DNA from: Paludifilum halophilum
GTDB lineage: Bacteria > Bacillota > Bacilli > Thermoactinomycetales > DSM-45169
Direction of reading: 5' to 3'
NCBI RefSeq assembly: GCF_002245355.1
Contig: NZ_NOWF01000012.1
Coordinates: 1 to 64,000 of the forward strand
DNA length: 64,000 bases
Below the pieces are notes generated by a model. The model was given only the letters and a program-made list of their open reading frames with translations, did not search any database and was not told the origin of the DNA. The translations under genes and the position numbers were made by a program. This document shows, in pieces, positions 18,353-26,186 of this stretch (the first letter of the stretch is position 1; each line of letters begins with the position of its first letter).

Positions 18353-19963
18353 ATGTCAGTGGAAGGGAGAAAGCTGGGCGACCGCTATGAAGTTATCAGC
18401 CGTGTCGGCGGCGGCGGTATGGCGGTCGTTTATAAAGCGCGGGACGTTCTTTTAAACCGTTATGTGGCGATCAAGGTATTGAATGAGTCCTTGAGCAACG
18501 ATTCGGAGTTCGTCCGCCGGTTCAGCAGGGAAGCCCAAGCCGCCGCCAGTCTGTCCCATCCCAGTGTGGTCAGTGTTTACGATGTAGGTCAGGAAAACCA
18601 CACCCACTACATCGTCATGGAATATATCGAAGGGCCGACATTGAAGGAGTATATTCAGCAATACAGTCCGTTGACATCGGAGGAGATCGTATCCATTGCG
18701 TCTCAGATCTGTGATGCGTTGGCCCACGCCCATGAAAACCAGATCGTCCACCGGGATATCAAGCCTCACAATATCCTGTTGGGTTATAACGGACGGGCCA
18801 AAGTGACGGACTTCGGAATCGCCCGGGCGACAAGCTCATCCACGATCACCCAGGCGGGGTCGGTAATGGGTTCCGTCCATTATTTTTCCCCGGAACAGGC
18901 CCGAGGCGGGCTGATCGGCGAAAAGTCGGATATCTATTCCCTGGGTGTCGTTTTGTACGAAATGGTGACGGGGGAGCTTCCCTTTGACGGGGACTCTGCC
19001 ATCAGTGTCGCCATGAAACACTTGCAGGAGCCGGTGATCGATCCGGAGAAGCTGAACCCGGATGTTCCGCAGAGTATTCATCATATCATTCTGAAGGCTT
19101 TGGAAAAGGATCCGGACCAGCGCTTCGAATCGGCACGGGCTATGAAACACGAACTGGATGCGGTGTTCCATTATGACCGCATGGAAGAACCTCCGCTGCG
19201 GACCCATCGGGACGGGGACTTGGATAAGACGATCCCAGCGATGAAAGGTCTCGGTCATGCCGCGACGGAAGAGTCGAAGAAGAGCCCCTCCAAAGTGGGG
19301 GATCAGACCTTGGCCAACCTGGAACGTCTGCGCCAGGTTCCTGCGGACAAAGATCAGACGATGCTGGGACGTACCGTCGTCTGGTTGGAAAATGTTCAGG
19401 CCAACATGCCTTGGTGGCAGAAGCTTCTTTTCGGTCTGTTCACCTTTTTTGTGATTATCGCCCTGGCCGTCTTCGCCTTTGATGCTGTGATGGGCTGGAT
19501 GGGTCAGGATACCGCGGAAGTGCCTGATGTGGTCGGAAAGTCCCGGGCTGAGGCAGTAGAAGTGCTTAAGGATAAAGGAATCTCCGTCGGGGATGTCAAT
19601 GAAGAGCCCAGCAGTGAAAAGAAAGGAACCGTGATCGAACAGAGCGAGCAGGAAGGAGCGGAACTGGGAGAAGGAGAAAGTATTGATCTCACGGTCAGCA
19701 CTGGTTCAGAGAAAGCTGGAGAGCATGAGCAAGAACAAAAAGAAATGGTGGAAGTAAAGGATTATATAGGAGAATGGGAGTCGAACATCCAAGGAGCCGG
19801 TTACGAGATCGAAATCATCTACTGGCCCCACAGTTCTAAAACAGGCAAAGCTTTCGCCTCCGATCCGGCTCCCGGGGAAAAAGTGGAAAAGGGTGGGACG
19901 GTTCGGGTCTGGATTAGTAATCCTACAGAAGGGAAAAAGAAGATTCCACCGCCGAACCAATAA
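18353..19963 (+). CDS. prkC: Ser/Thr protein kinase PrkC with PASTA domains
   Basis: A 536-residue Hanks-type kinase: glycine loop VGGGGMAVVYKA, Lys41, HRDIKPHN (Asp135), DFG at 153-155, and a Thr/Ser-rich activation loop. One membrane segment lies near residues 357-380. Outside the cell are a clear PASTA repeat (about 389-452) and a second, more diverged one (about 465-524). B. subtilis PrkC has three PASTA repeats plus an Ig-like tail, so the sensor arm is shorter here. In Bacillus it senses peptidoglycan fragments and can trigger germination. Confidence 0.95.
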   Translation: MSVEGRKLGDRYEVISRVGGGGMAVVYKARDVLLNRYVAIKVLNESLSNDSEFVRRFSREAQAAASLSHPSVVSVYDVGQENHTHYIVMEYIEGPTLKEYIQQYSPLTSEEIVSIASQICDALAHAHENQIVHRDIKPHNILLGYNGRAKVTDFGIARATSSSTITQAGSVMGSVHYFSPEQARGGLIGEKSDIYSLGVVLYEMVTGELPFDGDSAISVAMKHLQEPVIDPEKLNPDVPQSIHHIILKALEKDPDQRFESARAMKHELDAVFHYDRMEEPPLRTHRDGDLDKTIPAMKGLGHAATEESKKSPSKVGDQTLANLERLRQVPADKDQTMLGRTVVWLENVQANMPWWQKLLFGLFTFFVIIALAVFAFDAVMGWMGQDTAEVPDVVGKSRAEAVEVLKDKGISVGDVNEEPSSEKKGTVIEQSEQEGAELGEGESIDLTVSTGSEKAGEHEQEQKEMVEVKDYIGEWESNIQGAGYEIEIIYWPHSSKTGKAFASDPAPGEKVEKGGTVRVWISNPTEGKKKIPPPNQ

Positions 19964-20004
19964 ACCGAACAATTGATTACCCGCCTGTGGATGGAACATA
20001 ATGA

Positions 20005-20035
20005 GAACGAGGTGAATGCCTCGTTCCCTTTTCGT
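20005..20035 (+). terminator. Intrinsic terminator between prkC and rsgA
   Basis: GAACGAGG (20005-20012) pairs with CCTCGTTC (20019-20026), followed by a T-rich tract. The rsgA ribosome site lies downstream. Confidence 0.6.
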
Positions 20036-20069
20036 TTCAGGCAAAGGGAACGGAACAAGGAGGGACGCT

Positions 20070-20945
20070 ATGCCCGAAGGCAGAATTATACGCGCTGTAA
20101 GCGGATTCTTCTATGTGCGGACCGATGAGGGGGACGTACAGTGCCGCGCCCGCGGCGTGTTTAAAAAGAAAAAACAATCTCCGATGGTCGGGGATTGGGT
20201 CGGTTTTGAACCGACGGTTCCCGGAGAAGGGATTGTGACGGAGATCCGGCCCCGGGAAACGGAGCTGCTCCGGCCGCCGATCGCCAATGTGGAACAAGCG
20301 GTGGTCGTCTGTTCTTTCAAGGAACCGGATTTTCGACAGGAGCTGTTGGACCGATTTCTGGTTCATATTGAGCACGAAGGGCTTGACGCGTTGATCAGTT
20401 TGACCAAACGGGATCTGGTTGATGACGAATCCGTGATCGATCGGATTCGTACCGCTTACGTCAGAGCGGGATACCGCGTCATTGTCACCAGTGTACATAC
20501 CGGGGAGGGAGTGGAGGAATTACAGAGGGAACTGTCCGGGAAGTTGTCCGTCTTCGCCGGTCAGTCCGGAGTTGGGAAATCGTCCCTTCTAAATGCGATT
20601 CTTCCGTCCCTCCGGTTGACCACGGGAGAAGTGAGCCGAAAATTGAAACGGGGACGTCACACCACCCGCCATGTGGAGATTCTGGAGTTGGGGAAAGGGG
20701 GACAAGTCGCAGACACGCCGGGCTTTAACCAGCTCAACTTCCCGATGATGGAACCGACGGATCTTTCGGCCTGTTTTCCGGAGATGCGTAGCCGGGCGCC
20801 CGAGTGCCGGTTTCGGGGATGTCTTCATCAAAACGAGCCTGACTGCCGAGTGAGGACGGCGGTGGAGCACGGTGAGATCGACGCCGCCCGCTACAGGAAC
20901 TATCTTCAGTTTTTGCAAGAAATCAGCGATCAAAGGAGGTACTGA
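20070..20945 (+). CDS. rsgA: Ribosome small-subunit GTPase RsgA
   Basis: A 291-residue circularly permuted GTPase that matures the 30S subunit. Order: OB fold, TKRD (G4), the Walker A FAGQSGVGKSSLLNAI (G1), DTPGF (G3), then a zinc-binding tail with ECRFRGCLH. The ATG at 20070 follows AAGGAGGG; the extra upstream frame is excluded. The start of rpe lies 3 bases after its stop. Confidence 0.95.
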   Translation: MPEGRIIRAVSGFFYVRTDEGDVQCRARGVFKKKKQSPMVGDWVGFEPTVPGEGIVTEIRPRETELLRPPIANVEQAVVVCSFKEPDFRQELLDRFLVHIEHEGLDALISLTKRDLVDDESVIDRIRTAYVRAGYRVIVTSVHTGEGVEELQRELSGKLSVFAGQSGVGKSSLLNAILPSLRLTTGEVSRKLKRGRHTTRHVEILELGKGGQVADTPGFNQLNFPMMEPTDLSACFPEMRSRAPECRFRGCLHQNEPDCRVRTAVEHGEIDAARYRNYLQFLQEISDQRRY

Positions 20946-20948
20946 TCC

Positions 20949-21623
20949 ATGGTGAAAATTGCACCCTCGATTTTGTCCTCGGACTTTTCCCGGTTGGATC
21001 GGGAAGTCGTCGAGGCGGAGAGAGGAGGGGCCGACTGGATTCATGTCGATGTGATGGATGGCCGCTTTGTTCCCAATATTACAATCGGCCCCCGGATCGT
21101 GGAATCGATCCGTCCGCATACAACGTTGCCCCTGGACGTTCATCTGATGATTGAGGAGCCGGACCGCTATATCCCGGCTTTCGCCAAAAGCGGTGCCGAC
21201 TGGATTTCCGTTCATCAGGAGGCTTGTCCCCACTTGCACCGTACCGTTCACCTGATTAAAGAGCAGGGGGCGAGAGCCGGGGTCGTTCTCAATCCGGCCA
21301 CTCCGGCATCGGTGCTGGAACCGATTCTGCCGGATCTGGACTTGGTTCTCTTGATGACGGTCAATCCTGGGTTCGGCGGACAGGAGTTTATCCCTGGAGT
21401 ACTGGATAAAATCCGGGAGGTGCGGGAAAGGGCCGACAACCGGAATCCGGATCTGGAAATCGAAGTAGATGGGGGGATCAACCCGGAAACAGCCGCCCAA
21501 ACCGCTTCCTGGGGAGCGACTGTGTTGGTGGCGGGGTCGGCGGTGTTCGGAAAGGAAGATCGCCGGGAAGCGATCCAGGCGATTCGGAAGGGAGCGGAGG
21601 CCGGCCGGCGCGCCTCCCGTTAA
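20949..21623 (+). CDS. rpe: Ribulose-phosphate 3-epimerase
   Basis: A 224-residue TIM-barrel enzyme interconverting ribulose-5-phosphate and xylulose-5-phosphate. It shows IAPSILSSDFSRL, HVDVMDGRFVPNITIGP (metal ligands), VNPGFGGQEFIP and EVDGGINPETA. The ATG follows AAAGGAGGTACTGATCC. Confidence 0.97.
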   Translation: MVKIAPSILSSDFSRLDREVVEAERGGADWIHVDVMDGRFVPNITIGPRIVESIRPHTTLPLDVHLMIEEPDRYIPAFAKSGADWISVHQEACPHLHRTVHLIKEQGARAGVVLNPATPASVLEPILPDLDLVLLMTVNPGFGGQEFIPGVLDKIREVRERADNRNPDLEIEVDGGINPETAAQTASWGATVLVAGSAVFGKEDRREAIQAIRKGAEAGRRASR

Positions 21624-21721
21624 CTTCATTTTCAGGGTCCCATCGGTCTATACTTGGTTGTCCGGTTCGGGCGGGTTCTTCGTGGGATCGTTGATACATG
21701 ACCAGAGGAGCGAAAAGGCTT

Positions 21722-22285
21722 ATGCAGCGTCAACGTTTACAAACACTGATAGAGATCGCCGTCATGGCAGCGGTCGCCGGGGTACTGAGTGCTTTGACCC
21801 CTTTGAAAGCATGGTGGTTTTACGGAGGATCCATCAGCTTGGCGATGGTTCCCATCGTGGTCATTTCCTTTCGCCGAGGATGGAAAGCAGGGGTGTTCTG
21901 CGGTTTTTTGGTCGGTCTGATTAATTATCTGTTAGAACCTTTTATCGTCCACCCGGTCCAGGTGGTACTGGATTACCCCGTCGCCTATGCCGCTTTGGGT
22001 GTGGCCGGTGCCGTTTCTCTCCGGGATACCGGCAAGGCCGGGGAGGCCGGGGTCAACATCCTACGCATATCCGCAGCTGTTGCCCTGGCCGGTCTGTTCC
22101 GGCTGGCGGCCCATTTTATCTCCGGGGTCATCTGGTTTGCCGCCTATGCACCGGAGGGGTTGTCTCCGGTTCTTTATTCCTTCCTGTATAACGCCTCCTA
22201 TATCCTTCCCGATACATTTGTCTCCATCGCTGTTATGGCGGTACTGATCGCCAAAGCACCTCATTTGGTGCGGGCTTCGCGATGA
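21722..22285 (+). CDS. thiT: Energy-coupled thiamine transporter ThiT
   Basis: A 187-residue protein with six membrane segments, the substrate-binding S component of an ECF transporter. Typical ThiT features are GGSISLAMVPIVVISFRRGWKAG, the HPVQVVLDYPVAYAALG segment and SGVIWFAAYAPEG. I start it at ATG 21722 by family length; an upstream in-frame ATG at 21698 is possible. Its stop overlaps thiN (ATGA), linking uptake to pyrophosphorylation. No TPP riboswitch sequence is visible in the 98 bases upstream. Confidence 0.9.
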   Translation: MQRQRLQTLIEIAVMAAVAGVLSALTPLKAWWFYGGSISLAMVPIVVISFRRGWKAGVFCGFLVGLINYLLEPFIVHPVQVVLDYPVAYAALGVAGAVSLRDTGKAGEAGVNILRISAAVALAGLFRLAAHFISGVIWFAAYAPEGLSPVLYSFLYNASYILPDTFVSIAVMAVLIAKAPHLVRASR

Positions 22286-22926
22286 GCAGGAGAATCGTGA
22301 TTGTCGCCGGGGGTGAAGTTTCTCCCGAGGATTGGAATCTTCTCGTTCCCTCGGATGAAGTGATCGGAGTGGATGGAGGCCTCCTGTTTCTGAGAGAGGA
22401 GGGAATCCGTCCGTCTTTGGCGGTGGGAGACTTTGATACGGTGAATCCGGTAGAGATTGATCGGTTGAAACGGGAGGAAATCCCCGTGAAAAAGCTGCCG
22501 GAGGCGAAGGATATGACGGATACCCAGTATGCCGTGGAGACGGCACTGGGCCGTTTTCCTGAGGAAATTCTTATCCTGGGCGGACTGGGAGGTTCCCGTT
22601 TCGACCACGCCTTGGCCAATCTGTTTTTGCTGGAGCGGGTGGAGGAAGCCGGAGTCCGATGTACCCTCCGCCATGGTCGCAACCGGGTGCGCCTCTGCCG
22701 AGGAGGCGATCAGATGACGATCCGATCGGGGGAGTTCCGTTATGTCTCCTTGCTGGCGCTGACGGATCGGGTGGAGGGGCTCACCTTGAGAGGATTTCTT
22801 TATCCCTTGACTGACGCAGTCCTCACGCGGAGCCGACCCCTGGGCATCAGCAATGAGCTGACCGATGACACCGGCCGGATATTCCTGAAGTCGGGAAAGC
22901 TGGTAGTGATCGAGAGCCGGGATTAG
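22282..22926 (+). CDS. thiN: Thiamine diphosphokinase
   Basis: A 214-residue enzyme that makes thiamine pyrophosphate from thiamine and ATP. It shows GVDGGLLFLREEGIRPSLAV, VGDFDTV, DMTDTQYAVE and LGGLGGSRFDHALANL, as in ThiN. In Bacillus it also precedes spoVM. Confidence 0.94.
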   Translation: MSRRIVIVAGGEVSPEDWNLLVPSDEVIGVDGGLLFLREEGIRPSLAVGDFDTVNPVEIDRLKREEIPVKKLPEAKDMTDTQYAVETALGRFPEEILILGGLGGSRFDHALANLFLLERVEEAGVRCTLRHGRNRVRLCRGGDQMTIRSGEFRYVSLLALTDRVEGLTLRGFLYPLTDAVLTRSRPLGISNELTDDTGRIFLKSGKLVVIESRD

Positions 22927-23110
22927 TTTTGGTTTTTCACAACGCTTTCGTCGCAGAGGCTGTTATGGGGGAGAGAGAAGGCTGTCCGGTCGGCGGGGTT
23001 TTTCGGAGTTGGGATTCGAAGTTCTAGGCACGAAAAGACCTTTATAGAATATAAATAAGTGAAGGGTCGAAGGGTTCCTCGATGACCAACTGGGTGAAGG
23101 AGGGGTAGGG

Positions 23111-23194
23111 GTGAAGTTTTACACGATTAAACTCCCAAAGTTCCTCGGCGGGATGGTTAAGGTCTTATTAGGTGTTTTCAATAAGCAAAAATAG
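23111..23194 (+). CDS. spoVM: SpoVM, stage V sporulation protein
   Basis: A 27-residue protein starting at GTG 23111 behind AAGGAGG at a spacing of about 7. It begins MKFYTIKLPKFLGG, which is the SpoVM signature, and ends GVFNKQK. SpoVM is an amphipathic helix that recognises the convex forespore membrane and anchors SpoIVA for coat assembly. The position between thiN and rpmB is exactly that of B. subtilis. No convincing SigE promoter could be picked out upstream. It is easily missed because of its length. Confidence 0.93.
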   Translation: MKFYTIKLPKFLGGMVKVLLGVFNKQK

Positions 23195-23410
23195 CGGGGC
23201 GGTTTTTGGATTCTCCTTTCCCCGATGTTCGCCCGGTGGGTTTTCCCGCGTAGGGTGATGAAAAGGATCGAGACCTTCCGATATGGGAAAGAATCCATGT
23301 TCGGGGATCACTCATTCATGATAAATAGGAAAATCTTCAAAGGGTTTTCGTGATTTTACGGCGATCCGCCGGGCTTTTGTTCCGGACTTGATGGGTCCTC
23401 CCCCGAGTGC

Positions 23411-23461
23411 CAAGGATCTTTGCCGACCCGCCACTTCTCCCAACTGGGTTACCAGGTGGGG
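23411..23461 (-). repeat. Dispersed repeat, copy B
   Basis: Read on the minus strand, this aligns with 3446-3495 (copy A). It begins CCCCACCTGGTAACCCAGTT and ends near AAAGATCCTTG. As in copy A, a possible stem follows (GGGTC with GACCC further left). It lies between the spoVM and rpmB terminators and is not in front of any minus-strand gene. Confidence 0.5.
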
Positions 23462-23480
23462 TATTCGCTGTATACAGATG

Positions 23481-23511
23481 AAACCCGGTCTACATTTGGA
23501 GATCGGGTTTT
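23481..23511 (+). terminator. Possible terminator of spoVM
   Basis: AAACCCGgTCT pairs with AGAtCGGGTTT, followed by only a few T residues. It is nearly 290 bases past the spoVM stop, so the link is uncertain. Confidence 0.35.
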
Positions 23512-23546
23512 CGAATTTCAAAGGATAGCTCCCCCAGAGGAAAGTA

Positions 23547-23582
23547 AAAAGCCAACCGGCAGTGTCCGGTTGGCTTGTTTTT
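23547..23582. terminator. Bidirectional terminator hairpin between spoVM and rpmB
   Basis: AAGCCAACCGG pairs with CCGGTTGGCTT around CAGTGT. There is an A run on the left and a T run on the right, so it can work in either direction. Confidence 0.75.
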
Positions 23583-23629
23583 GAGCCAAAAACATCATCG
23601 GTGTTTTTGGTACTTGTAGCGAGGATTGA

Positions 23630-23656
23630 AAAACCCGCCGTCCGATCAGACGCGGG
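23630..23656 (-). terminator. Terminator overlapping the end of rpmB
   Basis: On the minus strand CCCG-CGTC pairs with GACG-GCGGG around the rpmB stop codon, followed by TTTTT. A second A/T-rich hairpin (CCAAAAACA with TGTTTTTGG) follows at 23586-23610. Confidence 0.6.
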
Positions 23657-23834
23657 TCACTTTCCCCGATTTCAGAGCTTTGGTGCTGACGTAGACGCGT
23701 TTCGGTTTACCGTCCACCAGAATTCGCACCTTTTGCACGTTGGCTCCCCACTTGCGCCGGTTTTTCCGGTTGGAGTGGCTCACTTTGTTTCCGGTGTGAC
23801 CTTCTTTACCGGTGATATAGCAACGACGTGCCAT
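23646..23834 (-). CDS. rpmB: 50S ribosomal protein L28
   Basis: A 62-residue protein ([20 protein letters not shown] at the N-terminus, [13 protein letters not shown] near the end). It has a single Cys, so it is not the zinc-ribbon form. The ATG follows AGGAGG. It has its own strong promoter and a 115-base leader and is convergent with spoVM. Confidence 0.97.
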   Translation of the reverse strand: MARRCYITGKEGHTGNKVSHSNRKNRRKWGANVQKVRILVDGKPKRVYVSTKALKSGKVTRV

Positions 23835-23857
23835 AAGGCTTCAACCTCCTGACTTAA

Positions 23858-23876
23858 CGGGAGAATGATTCTCCCG
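23858..23876. promoter_or_regulatory. 19-bp perfect palindrome in the rpmB leader
   Basis: CGGGAGAAT-G-ATTCTCCCG, a 9-1-9 palindrome between the rpmB promoter and its ribosome site. Its inner part has the (N)4AAT-n-ATT(N)4 layout of Fur-family operators but the outer bases match neither Fur, Zur nor PerR consensus. It could also act as an RNA hairpin, and read on the plus strand it is followed by ATTTTT like a terminator. Confidence 0.4.
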
Positions 23877-23954
23877 ATTTTTCAAAGTGAATGATACCGA
23901 TCGGTTCATGTTCTCAAGATAAAAGTGGATGACTCGAGAACAAAATACCCATCC

Positions 23955-23983
23955 ATTCTAGCACAGCTGTTTCCGCCTTGCAA
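23955..23983 (-). promoter_or_regulatory. SigA promoter of rpmB
   Basis: On the minus strand TTGCAA and TAGAAT are separated by exactly 17 bases. The start would give a leader of roughly 115 bases. Confidence 0.7.
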
Positions 23984-24090
23984 GAATGAAGCCCCTCGAG
24001 TATGATTGTTTTGGTTCCTTTTTTTCCGTATTTCCTTGTTGTACAATATCCGTAACTGCCAAAAGGAACCTCTTCTGAGGAGGAATTGCG

Positions 24091-24456
24091 ATGACTCTGG
24101 ATGTTTCTACGAATTACGGACAGATTGAAGTTTCCAACGAAGTGATCGCGACGGTCGCCGGAGTTGCGGCCATGGATTGCTACGGACTGGTCGGGATGGC
24201 TTCCCAAAGCCAGTTGAAAGACGGAATCACTGAACTCCTGGGACGCGAGAACTGGAGTAAGGGGATTGAGGTAAAAAACGACAACAACGAAATGGAAATC
24301 GATATGTACATCATTGTCGGCTACGGAACCAAGATTTCCGAGGTGGCCCACAATGTACAGTCCAAAGTGAAGTACACTCTCGATCAAATGGTCGGTTTAA
24401 CCGTCAGTCGGGTGAACATTTTTGTTCAAGGTGTTCGGTTGGTGAGCGAAGAGTAA
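24091..24456 (+). CDS. Asp23/Gls24-family envelope stress protein (YloU)
   Basis: A 121-residue protein of the Asp23 family (NYGQIEVSNEVIATVAGVAA at the start; VNIFVQGVRLV at the end). Family members are abundant, often membrane-associated, and linked to envelope stress. The ATG follows GAGGAGG. It is 12 bases upstream of fakA, the same pairing as yloU-yloV in Bacillus. Confidence 0.92.
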   Translation: MTLDVSTNYGQIEVSNEVIATVAGVAAMDCYGLVGMASQSQLKDGITELLGRENWSKGIEVKNDNNEMEIDMYIIVGYGTKISEVAHNVQSKVKYTLDQMVGLTVSRVNIFVQGVRLVSEE

Positions 24457-24468
24457 GGGGGACCACTG

Positions 24469-26172
24469 TTGCTACAGGAAATTGACGCAAATGTTTTTAC
24501 ACAGATGATCCGGGCGGGAGCCGTGAAGCTGAACAGCCATGTAGAGGAAGTCAATGCGTTGAATGTATTTCCGGTTCCGGACGGAGATACGGGCACCAAT
24601 ATGAACCTGACGCTAACCTCCGGTGTACGGGAGATGGAAAAGAAAGCGGCTTCTTCCTCCCATGTCGGCACTTTGGCGCAAGCGCTTTCCAAGGGTTTAC
24701 TCATGGGTGCACGGGGGAATTCCGGTGTGATCCTGTCTCAGCTTTTCCGCGGTTTTGGTAAGGCGGCCGCCGATCATGAAACACTGACGGCCCGTTCCTT
24801 CGCGGAAGCGTTAAAACGGGGAGTGGAAACGGCTTACAAAGCAGTGATCAAGCCGGTGGAAGGGACCGTGCTGACCGTTTCCCGGGAAGCGGCAGACAAA
24901 GGAGTTTTGCGCTCCCGCCAGACGGAAGATATCACCGTGGTGATGGAAGCTGTCTTGACCGAAGCTCGTACTGCTTTGGAAAAGACTCCGGAGTTGCTTC
25001 CTGTCTTGGCCAAGGCCGATGTCGTCGATGCGGGCGGACACGGTCTGGTCCTGATTTATGAAGGTTTTCTGGCTGCCCTGACCGGTGAAGAAATTTCCTA
25101 CACGCCGAAAAATGAAACGAAAAAACCTGCTCAACAGTTGGAGACCCTGGGTGAAATCGCCCACCGGAGAAGTGCTCAGTCCCGTTTCGACCCTGCGGCG
25201 ATTGAACACGGATACTGCACGGAGTTTATCGTTCAGCTCTCTGAAAGAGGCGGGAAGACTTTCGAGGAGGAGCGGTTCCGGAGTGAAATCGGGCGATACG
25301 GGGACTCTCTTCTCGTCGTTGCCGATGACGATCTGGTAAAGGTTCATATCCACGCCGAGCATCCGGGGGAAACCTTGAATTATGCTCAGAAATACGGCTC
25401 TTTAACCCGGATCAAGATCGAGAACATGCGGGAGCAGCATTCCGCTATCCTGGAGAACGCCCCGGCGGATCCTTCACCGGCGGAGGTCGATCCGAAGGAG
25501 GAGCCGGCGGAGAAAAAGCCTTACGGGATCGTCACTGTGGCTGTCGGGGACGGGCTTACGGATATCTTCGGCAGCCTGGGGGTGGATGTGGTGATCCAGG
25601 GCGGGCAAACCATGAACCCCAGCACCGAGGAGATTTTACAAGCCATCGATGGAATCGGGGCTGATCATGTGATTGTCTTGCCCAATAATAAAAACATCAT
25701 CATGACAGCCGAACAGGTGGTGGATCTGGTGGAGGTACCGGTGACGGTGCTGCCTACCCGGACGATTCCCCAAGGTTTGTCCGCCCTTCTCTCCTTTAAC
25801 CCGGAAGAGACTCCCGAGTCCAACCGGGAGCGGATGATGGAAAGCGCCTCTTCCGTTCAATCCGGTGAAGTCACCTATGCGGTCCGGGATTCCCAGTATG
25901 AAGGTGGTCAGATTCAAGAGGGCGACTTCCTGGGGATTCGGGAGGGAGAGATCCAGACGGTCGGAGGCAGTCTGATGGCTACATCCCGGGGATTGCTGGC
26001 TAAAATGCTGGAAGACGGGGCTGATGTCACCACTGTTCTTTATGGGAGGGACGTCACAGACGCCCAAGTGAAAGAGCTGACGGACTTTTTGAAACGGAAC
26101 TATCCTGAGGTCGAGTGTGAAGTGCATTACGGTGGCCAGCCTCTTTACTATTTCATATTCTCAGTCGAATAG
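24469..26172 (+). CDS. fakA: Fatty acid kinase catalytic subunit FakA (YloV)
   Basis: A 567-residue protein with a TTG start behind AGGGGG. The N-terminal DhaL/Dak2 nucleotide domain shows NVFPVPDGDTGTNMNLTLTSG and MGARGNSGVILSQLFRGF. A middle domain around residues 225-330 and a C-terminal EDD-like domain follow. It phosphorylates fatty acids presented by FakB so they can enter PlsX/PlsY lipid synthesis. Confidence 0.94.
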   Translation: MLQEIDANVFTQMIRAGAVKLNSHVEEVNALNVFPVPDGDTGTNMNLTLTSGVREMEKKAASSSHVGTLAQALSKGLLMGARGNSGVILSQLFRGFGKAAADHETLTARSFAEALKRGVETAYKAVIKPVEGTVLTVSREAADKGVLRSRQTEDITVVMEAVLTEARTALEKTPELLPVLAKADVVDAGGHGLVLIYEGFLAALTGEEISYTPKNETKKPAQQLETLGEIAHRRSAQSRFDPAAIEHGYCTEFIVQLSERGGKTFEEERFRSEIGRYGDSLLVVADDDLVKVHIHAEHPGETLNYAQKYGSLTRIKIENMREQHSAILENAPADPSPAEVDPKEEPAEKKPYGIVTVAVGDGLTDIFGSLGVDVVIQGGQTMNPSTEEILQAIDGIGADHVIVLPNNKNIIMTAEQVVDLVEVPVTVLPTRTIPQGLSALLSFNPEETPESNRERMMESASSVQSGEVTYAVRDSQYEGGQIQEGDFLGIREGEIQTVGGSLMATSRGLLAKMLEDGADVTTVLYGRDVTDAQVKELTDFLKRNYPEVECEVHYGGQPLYYFIFSVE

Positions 26173-26186
26173 ACGGGGGTGTTTCC

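Larger units (their letters stand above)
23195..23645. other. Intergenic region between convergent spoVM and rpmB
   Basis: About 450 bases without a credible gene. It holds repeat copy B (23411-23461, minus), a plus-strand hairpin at 23481-23511 that may end spoVM, and three hairpins downstream of rpmB (23548-23576, 23586-23610, 23630-23656). A minus-strand 69-codon frame (23312-23521) spans copy B but has no ribosome site. Confidence 0.6.

Noticed and set aside
21624-21721. TPP riboswitch expected before thiT-thiN
   Set aside because: None of the conserved THI-box segments is present and the gap is too short.
23312-23521. Minus-strand frame of 69 codons spanning repeat copy B
   Set aside because: It starts at TTG without a ribosome site. 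Copy A, read in the matching frame, reaches a stop after ten residues, so the repeat is not conserved as protein.
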